Virus record (IMG/VR): IMGVR_UViG_3300042554_001679
Coordinates: 1-35,828 of that record
Length of the DNA: 35,828 bases
Strand: one strand, 5' to 3'
DNA from: a virus
The position numbers and the translations under genes were made by a program. Position 1 is the first letter of the stretch; each line of letters begins with the position of its first letter. The notes beneath the pieces were generated by a model. The model had not been told where the DNA came from. It was given only the letters and a program-made list of their open reading frames with translations, and searched no databases. Of this stretch, positions 1 through 6,155 are shown in pieces.

Positions 1-1214
1 ACACGCAGGCGGGCCTACGCCAGGTGTTCCCAAGACAGATCCGGTATCTGGGAACTCCGCACCTTGAGAGCTCGCTGTACCTACGCCTGGTGCGGGAGAG
101 GAACTACTCGATCCGGTTCTGGCCGGCTCGATTCCCCAACCCCGCGGATGCAGATGAGTGGGATTGCTACGAGGGGAACCTGGCGCCTGCGATCGCCGCG
201 GCCGTGGAGGAGAACACGGCCCTGGCGGGGGAACCAACAGACCCTGAGCGCTTTGGGCACCACGAGCTGCTGAAGCGCGAAACCCGGATGACACGGGCTG
301 CGGTCCAGCTGCAGTACCAACTGAACTGCCGGTTGAGCACCTTGGATCGTTACCCGATCCGTCTGGGTGACCTGATGGTGATGGACCTCGATGGCAAGGC
401 CCTGCCGGAGGTGGTGGTGTGGGCCGCCAGCAATGAACAGCGCATCCAGGATCTGCTGTGCGTGGGCCTAGGTGCGGACCGCTATTACCACCGCCCGGCG
501 ATGGTGAATGGCTGGGTGCCGCAGGAGGAAACCTGGCGGTGCGTTCTGGCGATTGACCCCTCAGGCCGCGGCAGTGATGAGCTGGCCTGGGCGGTGATCG
601 CTGAACTGAACGGCAACTTCTTCCTGCTGGAGAGTGGCGGCACCACCCGCGGCTACGAGCCTGAGGTGCTGCAGCTGCTGGCGACCAAGGCCAAACGCTG
701 GCAGGTGAACTACTGCGTGGCTGAAAGCAACATGGGCGATGGAATGTTCACCGCCCTGCTCTCACCGGTGATGTCGAAGGTGCATCCGGTGTCGATCGAG
801 GAGGTGCGCGTCAGCCAGCAGAAGGAACGCAGGATCGTGGACACCTTGGCGCCGTTGGTGCAGCAGCACCGGCTGGTGATCAGCAACGAGCTGATCCGCC
901 GGGATTATCACGATGCTGAGCGGGATCCTGAGACGGGGCACCAGCGCTCGCTGATGTACCAGATGAGCCGGATCACGGTTGAGCGTGGGGCGCTGACCTT
1001 CGATGACCGCATTGATGCGTTGGCCCTGGGGGTCAAGTTTTTCACTGACGCCGCGGCCCAGGACCAGGAGAAGGCCAAGCGCGAGCGCCAGGACGAAATG
1101 GACGAAGTGATGCGTCAGGCCTGGTTTGATGAAACCGGCTCAAGCATTGATGCCTTGGCCATGGGGTGGAAGCCTCAGGCCAAGGTCAAGGCGTATGGCG
1201 GTGTCAGGCGGTAG
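1..1214 (+). CDS. terL: Terminase large subunit, C-terminal part (5' end cut by window edge)
   Basis: This is the DNA-packaging motor subunit of a T7-like phage, which drives DNA into the prohead and cuts the concatemer. The frame is already open at base 3, so the N-terminal ATPase domain lies outside the window and the GTG at 24 is not a real start. About 400 residues remain, against roughly 590 for T7 gp19. The RNase H-like nuclease domain is visible: VLAIDPSGRGSDELAW carries an acidic residue (D178, counted from base 24) and IDALALGVKFF carries a late aspartate (D331). The upstream stretch PIRLGDLMVMDLDGKA is typical of this family's linker. The gene reads plus, opposite to nearly all other phage genes, and its stop overlaps the convergent small terminase by 11 nt. 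The family call is firm. Confidence 0.93.
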   Translation, partial: TQAGLRQVFPRQIRYLGTPHLESSLYLRLVRERNYSIRFWPARFPNPADADEWDCYEGNLAPAIAAAVEENTALAGEPTDPERFGHHELLKRETRMTRAAVQLQYQLNCRLSTLDRYPIRLGDLMVMDLDGKALPEVVVWAASNEQRIQDLLCVGLGADRYYHRPAMVNGWVPQEETWRCVLAIDPSGRGSDELAWAVIAELNGNFFLLESGGTTRGYEPEVLQLLATKAKRWQVNYCVAESNMGDGMFTALLSPVMSKVHPVSIEEVRVSQQKERRIVDTLAPLVQQHRLVISNELIRRDYHDAERDPETGHQRSLMYQMSRITVERGALTFDDRIDALALGVKFFTDAAAQDQEKAKRERQDEMDEVMRQAWFDETGSSIDALAMGWKPQAKVKAYGGVRR

Positions 1215-1497
1215 CAGCGTCGTCTGAGCGGACGATCGGCACCACGTTGCCTTTCTCCTTAAGAGCGGAGAAGTCGAGCTTGCTGGCCATCTTTGACCTG
1301 AGCTTGGCGGTGTCACTTTCAGCCAGATTGGCGGTGATGCTGTTCTGCTTCAGCAGCTGCAGGGCAACGCGCAGATCGTCATTGCTGGTTGGCTTGAGGT
1401 TGCCCTCATCGTCATAGCCGCCCTGGTCAACGCGCTCACGCACGGCCCGCACGACCGATGCGTGCAGTTCTTCAAGTTCCTTTGCGAGGTCTGCCAC
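1204..1497 (-). CDS. terS: Terminase small subunit (T7-like podovirus type)
   Basis: A 97-residue protein whose middle, EGNLKPTSNDDLRVALQLLK followed by QNSITA, matches the signature of small terminases in T7-like marine phages, where a stretch of the form LnVarqfLKdNnIt is common (family knowledge from memory). It would recognise the DNA end and recruit the large subunit. The start is GTG at 1497 with no clear Shine-Dalgarno. It is transcribed towards the large terminase gene, with 11 nt of 3' overlap, whereas in T7 both subunits are co-directional. Only 29 bp separate its start from the divergent peptidase gene, so its promoter probably lies inside that gene or transcription reads through from the right. 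Confidence 0.75.
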   Translation of the reverse strand: MADLAKELEELHASVVRAVRERVDQGGYDDEGNLKPTSNDDLRVALQLLKQNSITANLAESDTAKLRSKMASKLDFSALKEKGNVVPIVRSDDAATA

Positions 1498-1526
1498 GGT
1501 TACATGGGTGGAGAGCTTTCGCTTCC

Positions 1527-2246
1527 ATGATCCAGGAAGTCCAGTTCACTGACGAGCGTTGGCTCGAGTTCTGGCAGAACTACAAGGCTCTTGAGCACCA
1601 AAAACAGGCGGTGATCAAGCTCGGCCGCCACATCAAAGAGGTGGACCCGTGCCTGCTTACGGAGTCAGCGGACTGGGCGCATGACTTCAAAAGCGGCATC
1701 CAACTGCAGCAACAAGCTGCATTGCTGCGCAATCCGCTGAACGTGAAGTGGCAGAGCCAGCTGGATAACAAGAGCGGCAAGGGCTACCGGGAGTGCTTCA
1801 GCAGTTCCTGCGGGATGTTGGCGATGTACTGGGGCAAGGTGCCCAACGACGACGCCTACAACGCCATCCGGCAGAAGCATGGCGACAGCACATCAGCCCA
1901 AGCGCAACTGGCTGCATTGCGGTCCCTGGGGCTGAAGGCTGACTTCTTCACCAACGGCACCCCAAAGGCCCTGGAAACCGAGATTGATGCTGGCCGGCCT
2001 GTTGCTGTTGGCTGGCTCCACAAGGGCCCTCTAGAAGCCCCTACGGGTGGCGGGCATTGGTCTGTGGTGATCGGCTACACCGATGCCGCCTGGATCCAGA
2101 ACGACCCCAATGGCGAGGCCCTCCTAGTGGGCGGGGGCTACACCCCCAACACCAAAGGGGCCGGCATCGTCTACAGCCGCAAGAACTGGAATCCCCGCTG
2201 GATGGTCAACGGCACCGGTGGCTGGTATCTCACCTGCCGGCCATGA
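1527..2246 (+). CDS. C39-like papain-fold cysteine peptidase, possible endolysin or accessory protein
   Basis: A 239-residue protein. The first ~75 residues are charged and helical. The rest looks like a C39 papain-fold peptidase, with a cysteine in SSSCGMLAMYWG (C95, next to another at C90), a histidine in GGGHWSVVIGY (H177) and an aspartate in WIQNDPNG (D193). This is the Cys-His-Asp order of the fold. There is no signal peptide and no membrane segment, so it is not a bacteriocin ABC exporter. In this position, near the terminases and small membrane proteins, a lysis role (peptide cross-link cleavage) is plausible, but a moron-type accessory role is also possible. The start at ATG 1527 is preceded by GGAG at 1510-1513. 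Its stop overlaps the next gene by ATGA. It reads plus, unlike the neighbouring minus-strand cassette. Confidence 0.7.
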   Translation: MIQEVQFTDERWLEFWQNYKALEHQKQAVIKLGRHIKEVDPCLLTESADWAHDFKSGIQLQQQAALLRNPLNVKWQSQLDNKSGKGYRECFSSSCGMLAMYWGKVPNDDAYNAIRQKHGDSTSAQAQLAALRSLGLKADFFTNGTPKALETEIDAGRPVAVGWLHKGPLEAPTGGGHWSVVIGYTDAAWIQNDPNGEALLVGGGYTPNTKGAGIVYSRKNWNPRWMVNGTGGWYLTCRP

Positions 2247-2482
2247 AGCGCGAAACCCTCCATCTGCCCAAGGGCATGTCCGTTGAAACCGGCCGCGATT
2301 CCAACGGCCGCTATTTCGTCGCCTATGCCCGTGACACCAGTGTCTTTCTGCGCTCTGCGCAAGAGGTGCGGCGCTTCCTCAGGCTGCCGGCAACCACCCC
2401 CTCTAGGGCATCGCTCGACAGCTGGTTCGAGTCACTGGCCGCTGGTGACGACCCTGCCGAGCTCAGCCCTGACCCCGCTTAG
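2243..2482 (+). CDS. Small hypothetical protein coupled to the C39-like peptidase
   Basis: A 79-residue protein whose ATG at 2243 overlaps the peptidase stop codon (ATGA), so it is probably translated by coupling. The N-terminal half looks like a small beta-sheet unit (KGMSVETGRDSNGRYFVAYA), followed by FLRSAQEVRRFLRLP, which may be a short helix. The tail is acidic and proline-rich. I recognise no family. The coupling suggests it works with the peptidase, for example as an inhibitor, chaperone or immunity-type partner, but this is inference. Its 3' end overlaps the convergent basic small gene by 20 nt and I see no terminator between them. Confidence 0.55.
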   Translation: MKRETLHLPKGMSVETGRDSNGRYFVAYARDTSVFLRSAQEVRRFLRLPATTPSRASLDSWFESLAAGDDPAELSPDPA

Positions 2483-2588
2483 GTTTCCGCCCATGGCTTG
2501 GCTTGCTGCCGCGGCCATTGCCCTGCCGGGTCTTCTTGTGGACCGGTTCCCGGTGGACCTGCTGCTGGTTGGCCTTTGGCTTACTCAT
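2463..2588 (-). CDS. Very basic 41-residue protein
   Basis: The ATG at 2588 overlaps the end of the upstream gene by 8 nt (ATGAGTAA), the same arrangement used by surely real genes in this phage. The protein starts MSKPKANQQQVHREP and is rich in Lys, Arg, Gly and Gln, with almost no hydrophobic residues. It is probably disordered and may bind nucleic acid. The last 20 nt overlap the convergent plus-strand gene. No family is recognised, and a longer reading starting further upstream is possible but lacks the overlap logic. Confidence 0.45.
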   Translation of the reverse strand: MSKPKANQQQVHREPVHKKTRQGNGRGSKPSHGRKPKRGQG

Positions 2589-2814
2589 CAGTCGGTTGGC
2601 GTTTATGGGTGGCTTCCCAGGCCTCGCCCAGGTTTTCTGCTGCTTCCTTGGCAAACCACCGGGCAATAGCCGTTTGCTGGTGCCACAGCGTGTTGAGCAG
2701 CAATGCGGTGTTCAGCAGCCCCTGGTGATCACCCAGCTCGTACAGCTCGAGCAGTGTTCGTTTCGTCGCTTCCTGCCGAAAGTCGAGCTCTTGGCCAACG
2801 ACGAAGGGCTGCAT
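2581..2814 (-). CDS. Small helical hypothetical protein
   Basis: A 77-residue protein read from ATG 2814, which has a good AGAGGTG ribosome site about 7 nt upstream. A start 27 nt further upstream lies inside the previous gene and is less likely. The sequence (TLLELYELGDHQGLLNTALL, then HQQTAIARWFAKEAAENLG) is almost entirely amphipathic helix. No family is recognised. It sits between a membrane protein and a basic protein in a tightly packed cassette that also holds the lysis-like genes. Confidence 0.5.
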   Translation of the reverse strand: MQPFVVGQELDFRQEATKRTLLELYELGDHQGLLNTALLLNTLWHQQTAIARWFAKEAAENLGEAWEATHKRQPTDE

Positions 2815-2818
2815 GGCC

Positions 2819-3004
2819 TCACCTCTTGGCCAATGGCCCAACGATCCCTGCGAGGATCTCGACCACCCGATACAGCTTCACCACCACGCGCTGGGCTGCA
2901 TCGAGGGCCTCGTCATCCTTGGGAGTCGGCGTGAGGTTGACGATCACAAGCGCCAAGCCGTGCAGCGCTATCGCCAAGGCGACGTACTGAGCAAATTGAT
3001 CCAT
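2819..3004 (-). CDS. Small single-pass membrane protein, holin-like candidate
   Basis: A 61-residue protein with one clear membrane segment at residues ~6-24 (YVALAIALHGLALVIVNL), followed by a charged linker and a second weakly hydrophobic stretch (VVEILAGIVGPLA). Its size, topology and location next to another membrane-anchored small protein suggest a holin or other lysis protein. T7-like phages keep holin and spanin near the terminases. No sequence family is recognised, so the functional call rests on topology and context. Its stop lies 4 nt before the next gene's ATG. Confidence 0.55.
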   Translation of the reverse strand: MDQFAQYVALAIALHGLALVIVNLTPTPKDDEALDAAQRVVVKLYRVVEILAGIVGPLAKR

Positions 3005-3049
3005 TGCGCAGGGATCACTGCCCCGACGCTACACACGTGGAGAGTTCTG

Positions 3050-3265
3050 TCAAATCGAGGGTGGCTTTTCCAGGTTGCGGATTCTTGTCTCGTGGTCCCG
3101 GATGTCGTCCTCCAGCAGCTTGATGTCCTTCTGCAGCTCTGCTCGCAGCATCTGGATCTCGTGCAGGATTGAGTCCATCCCCTTCTTCATCCCGCCATGC
3201 TCAACGGCTATTCGCCATAGAGCTCCTACAGCAGCTACCCCAATGACTGATGCGACTTCAACCAC
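3050..3265 (-). CDS. Membrane-anchored coiled-coil protein, possible inner-membrane spanin
   Basis: A 71-residue protein read from GTG 3265. The N-terminus (VASVIGVAAVGALWRIAV) is a membrane segment. The rest, from about residue 24, is a heptad-like charged coiled coil (ILHEIQMLRAELQKDIKLLE, then DDIRDHETRIRNLEKPP). An N-terminal anchor plus periplasmic coiled coil is the design of Rz-type i-spanins, though most Rz proteins are longer (~150 residues). No o-spanin lipoprotein is obvious nearby. A regulator of the holin is an alternative. No convincing Shine-Dalgarno is seen. Confidence 0.5.
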   Translation of the reverse strand: MVEVASVIGVAAVGALWRIAVEHGGMKKGMDSILHEIQMLRAELQKDIKLLEDDIRDHETRIRNLEKPPSI

Positions 3266-3291
3266 GGGAAGCTGCTGCGGACTTGCCCAAA

Positions 3292-3792
3292 TTAAACAGT
3301 GCTCGCCTGGTCTTCAATGGCAGCAGGGGCGTAAGGATCCACGGGCCAAGCGGGGTAATCGGCGCCAGTGATGTAGGCAGCTAGCGCGTCGGTATCCGCG
3401 GTGTGCTCAATCTCGTAGACCTTGCTGCCAGCGGCCAAGCGAATCTGCTCGCGCCAGGTCTTCAGCACCGGGTCGGCGGCTTTGCCGTTATCAGCCTCAC
3501 GAATGATGATCCAGTCGGTGGGCTGCAGCAGGCTGTTGGCGGTGGTGCGTGTCTGGGCAGTCCATTGCTGGACGAGTTGACCATGATCTTTGGGGATCAG
3601 ATGGCCTTCGGCGTCGTAGCCCCAGTAGAACCTCTCGTCCCAAGATTTGGGGTCGTCGCACTCGGTGATGCCGATGGCCTCTTTCTCCTCCAGCGTGGAG
3701 AGGCGCAGCCAGTTGGCGGGGTATTGCGTGCCGTCTGGGGTCTTGAAGGGGGTGTCAACCGCGAGGGGCTGACCGTCGAGCAGGAAGGCCAT
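3292..3792 (-). CDS. Probable tail fibre accessory/assembly protein
   Basis: A 166-residue protein directly downstream of the last fibre gene. The middle reads LQPTDWIIIREADNGKAADP then VLKTWREQIRLAAGSKVYEI. The pattern 'W..R..EtG......V..WR..lR' recalls tail-fibre assembly proteins and tail assembly chaperones. The N-terminus (DGQPLAVDTPFKTPDGTQYP) resembles short phage tail accessory proteins. This is family-level pattern recognition, not a firm match. The position after two fibre genes supports a role in fibre folding or attachment. Confidence 0.5.
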   Translation of the reverse strand: MAFLLDGQPLAVDTPFKTPDGTQYPANWLRLSTLEEKEAIGITECDDPKSWDERFYWGYDAEGHLIPKDHGQLVQQWTAQTRTTANSLLQPTDWIIIREADNGKAADPVLKTWREQIRLAAGSKVYEIEHTADTDALAAYITGADYPAWPVDPYAPAAIEDQASTV

Positions 3793-3827
3793 TGTTAGCT
3801 CCGGTGAAGGTGTGCCCGTTTCATAGG

Positions 3828-6155
3828 TCAGCGGGCGAGGGCGTATTTGAAGGGGGCTTCCGCGAAGGCGGCGAAGATGTAGGTGCCGCCAGAGGCATTG
3901 TTTTGTGTCCCGCTATCTCTCAACTTGAAACCGTTGGAAGTGAAGTCAAAATCGTCCCCAGTTCCCTCTGCGTCAGAAAGATTAGGGTACAGACCCTTGG
4001 TCACCATGTTGTAAGTATCACGCGCAGCATCAACCAACATCCAACTTGCAGTGGTATCTGTCCGCTTAATCATTAACCACCTAGGTCTGAAATTGCAGAA
4101 CACAAACGGACCATCTGTAGACCCGTTGCCCGTGTAGCTGCCGAACTTGCTGAAGCCCGCGACTTCGGACCACAGGTAGGCGACGTAGGTGCCGCCACTG
4201 GCATTGACCACAGTAGAACCGGCAACAGAAAACACGCTGCTGGTGGGACTTGTGTTATTCCAGACGTTTGCTGATGCATTTGCACCTTGCGTTTGATCTA
4301 AATACACATACTGGGTGTTGCCCAAGCTGGTGTGATAAACGCCCCAGTTTTCAGCAGCATCGCGCCTTTTGATAACCATCATGCTCGGCGCAACACCAAG
4401 CGAATGGGCGATTGTACGGGCAGAGCCATTTCCCGTATAAGTCACAATGTCAAACCCCGGCGTGGCGCTTTCGTCCCAGCACCAGCCAACGTAGGTGACG
4501 CCTGATCCGTTGTGCGAACCATCATTTCCAACAGTAAAACCATCGGCATCGAAGGAAGTAATACTGTTTGCCTGCGTAAATTCCGCACCTGTTGAGTTGG
4601 ACAACAGGCTCTGCTCACGCCCTCTTACGGCATCATGCAGTCGATGGCTGTATGCCTGATTACGCGCCTTTGACCAAAGTAAATCTGTTTGGAAGCCGAC
4701 ACCAGTGATGCTTTGGCTGGTACCATTCCCTGTCCAGAGAACCGTGTTGAAGTACGTCCCCGGCTTCTTAATCGACGGCTCGGGCAGGTTCTGCGTGTTC
4801 AGCGCCACGAAGCCCGACGGCGGGGTGTAGGCGAAGGGGCGTTGGCCGAAGTTGACCGTTTGCGTTAAAGAGGTATAGCTTGAGTTTTTGTGAAACGGGA
4901 ACCACGTTTGGTTTGATTCAAGTGACTGAGCACTTCCAACCAAAGACCCATTTAAGTAAAAACTAACTTGATTGCTATCTACATTTAGCGCAACACCAAT
5001 AATGTCCCCAGAAGTGAAGGACGTGGAATTGTTGGTTGTTACTGAATTGTTTGCAAAATACTGTCTACTGTCTATGTAATGACTGTACGGTGTTGAATAT
5101 GATCCGGGGTCTAAGTCTCTGTTTGCCCAGCCCGCAACAGCCACCCCACAAGCATGTCCGTTGGCGCTTGAGCCTCCTGCAAACAACACCTCCCAGTACC
5201 ATTTGCCAGAAGAAACGCCCATTGTTCCAAGAACGTTTGCGGGATAGGTTCCACCAAACGCTATGACTAAGTTTCCGTCACTTGGAGTAGGCGTGGATGA
5301 TTTGGTAAGCGGGTTCAACGTGCAGTAATTCCCCCTGCCATTGCCGCCATCGGCGTAGGGCGTTGGGGTGTCGATCAGGCTGTCGTTGCCGGCGCCAGCG
5401 GTCACGCTAAAGTTGTTGGGCGTCCAGTTGTTGCCCAGCCCCGACAAGTCTTTGCCCAGGGTCGTTGATGTCGTACCCGAGTTGTCGCTGAAGTTGAGGT
5501 AGAACGAATTGCCGGAGTAGGTGCCGACATACTTCTTCGGCTTCCAGACGCCGGTGATGGTGTCGGTCTCGCCAAAGCTGCTGGGGGTCAGGGCTTGGCC
5601 GTCGATATTATATACTTCAGCTATATTTCCGTCGAAGGACGATCCTGGAGCATTATTGTAAAGCATGTCTCCAAGCACATTGTTAGAAGTGCTGTTCCAA
5701 AGACAATCAAAATTAAGTGACGGATTAACTGTTGCAGAAAATGACGTAATCTGCTGACCATTTGCGTATATTTTCATTCGATCAGCGGCTGTAGTGTTAG
5801 TGCTATCAAAAGCAAACACTAAGTGCATCCAAGCACTGCAATCTCTAAATACCTGTGACGTTGTTCGTTGATAGCTAAGCCCAGGGTATGTGTAGTAGTA
5901 CCAGTATAGGTTATTGTTGCTGTCAAAAGCAGCCTCAAAATATGTATTTGCGTTTGAGTAAGATCCAAACAATCTTGCGGCCCCAAGCTTCCCCCGTTTA
6001 ACCCACATTGAAATGGTATAAGTGCGCCTGTTCCCAGCACTACCGGGAATCCTGTTGAGGTACGCCGAATCCGCCGAGTTGAACCGCAGGCTGCGCGAGA
6101 TCTGGTAGCCGTCAGTGCCTGAAGCCAGCAGTGTGCTGCTATCAATAATGCTCAT
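3828..6155 (-). CDS. Large tail fibre / receptor-binding protein with LamG-like and SPRY-like domains
   Basis: A 775-residue beta-rich protein. Residues ~20-200 look like a concanavalin/LamG-type sandwich (RTYTISMWVKRGKLG, HLVFAFDSTNTTAADRM, SSFDGNIAEVYNIDGQAL). Residues ~300-450 look like a SPRY-type domain (GKWYWEVLFAGG, GDIIGVALNVDSNQVSFYLN). After that come three related ~90-residue modules, each with a YTGNG-type start and a later 'YVGWCW/YVAYLW/YIFAAF' strand. Such modules are common in marine phage receptor-binding proteins. The start ATG overlaps the fibre stop (ATGA). The gene holds AT-rich blocks (about 4860-5330 and 5600-6050) unlike the GC-rich neighbours, which points to recombination of the host-range region. 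Confidence 0.75.
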   Translation of the reverse strand: MSIIDSSTLLASGTDGYQISRSLRFNSADSAYLNRIPGSAGNRRTYTISMWVKRGKLGAARLFGSYSNANTYFEAAFDSNNNLYWYYYTYPGLSYQRTTSQVFRDCSAWMHLVFAFDSTNTTAADRMKIYANGQQITSFSATVNPSLNFDCLWNSTSNNVLGDMLYNNAPGSSFDGNIAEVYNIDGQALTPSSFGETDTITGVWKPKKYVGTYSGNSFYLNFSDNSGTTSTTLGKDLSGLGNNWTPNNFSVTAGAGNDSLIDTPTPYADGGNGRGNYCTLNPLTKSSTPTPSDGNLVIAFGGTYPANVLGTMGVSSGKWYWEVLFAGGSSANGHACGVAVAGWANRDLDPGSYSTPYSHYIDSRQYFANNSVTTNNSTSFTSGDIIGVALNVDSNQVSFYLNGSLVGSAQSLESNQTWFPFHKNSSYTSLTQTVNFGQRPFAYTPPSGFVALNTQNLPEPSIKKPGTYFNTVLWTGNGTSQSITGVGFQTDLLWSKARNQAYSHRLHDAVRGREQSLLSNSTGAEFTQANSITSFDADGFTVGNDGSHNGSGVTYVGWCWDESATPGFDIVTYTGNGSARTIAHSLGVAPSMMVIKRRDAAENWGVYHTSLGNTQYVYLDQTQGANASANVWNNTSPTSSVFSVAGSTVVNASGGTYVAYLWSEVAGFSKFGSYTGNGSTDGPFVFCNFRPRWLMIKRTDTTASWMLVDAARDTYNMVTKGLYPNLSDAEGTGDDFDFTSNGFKLRDSGTQNNASGGTYIFAAFAEAPFKYALAR

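Noticed and set aside
1204-1260. Bidirectional terminator between the terminase genes
   Set aside because: A short GTC/GAC-type inverted repeat is present, but the stem is weak, lies in the coding overlap and has no T-run.
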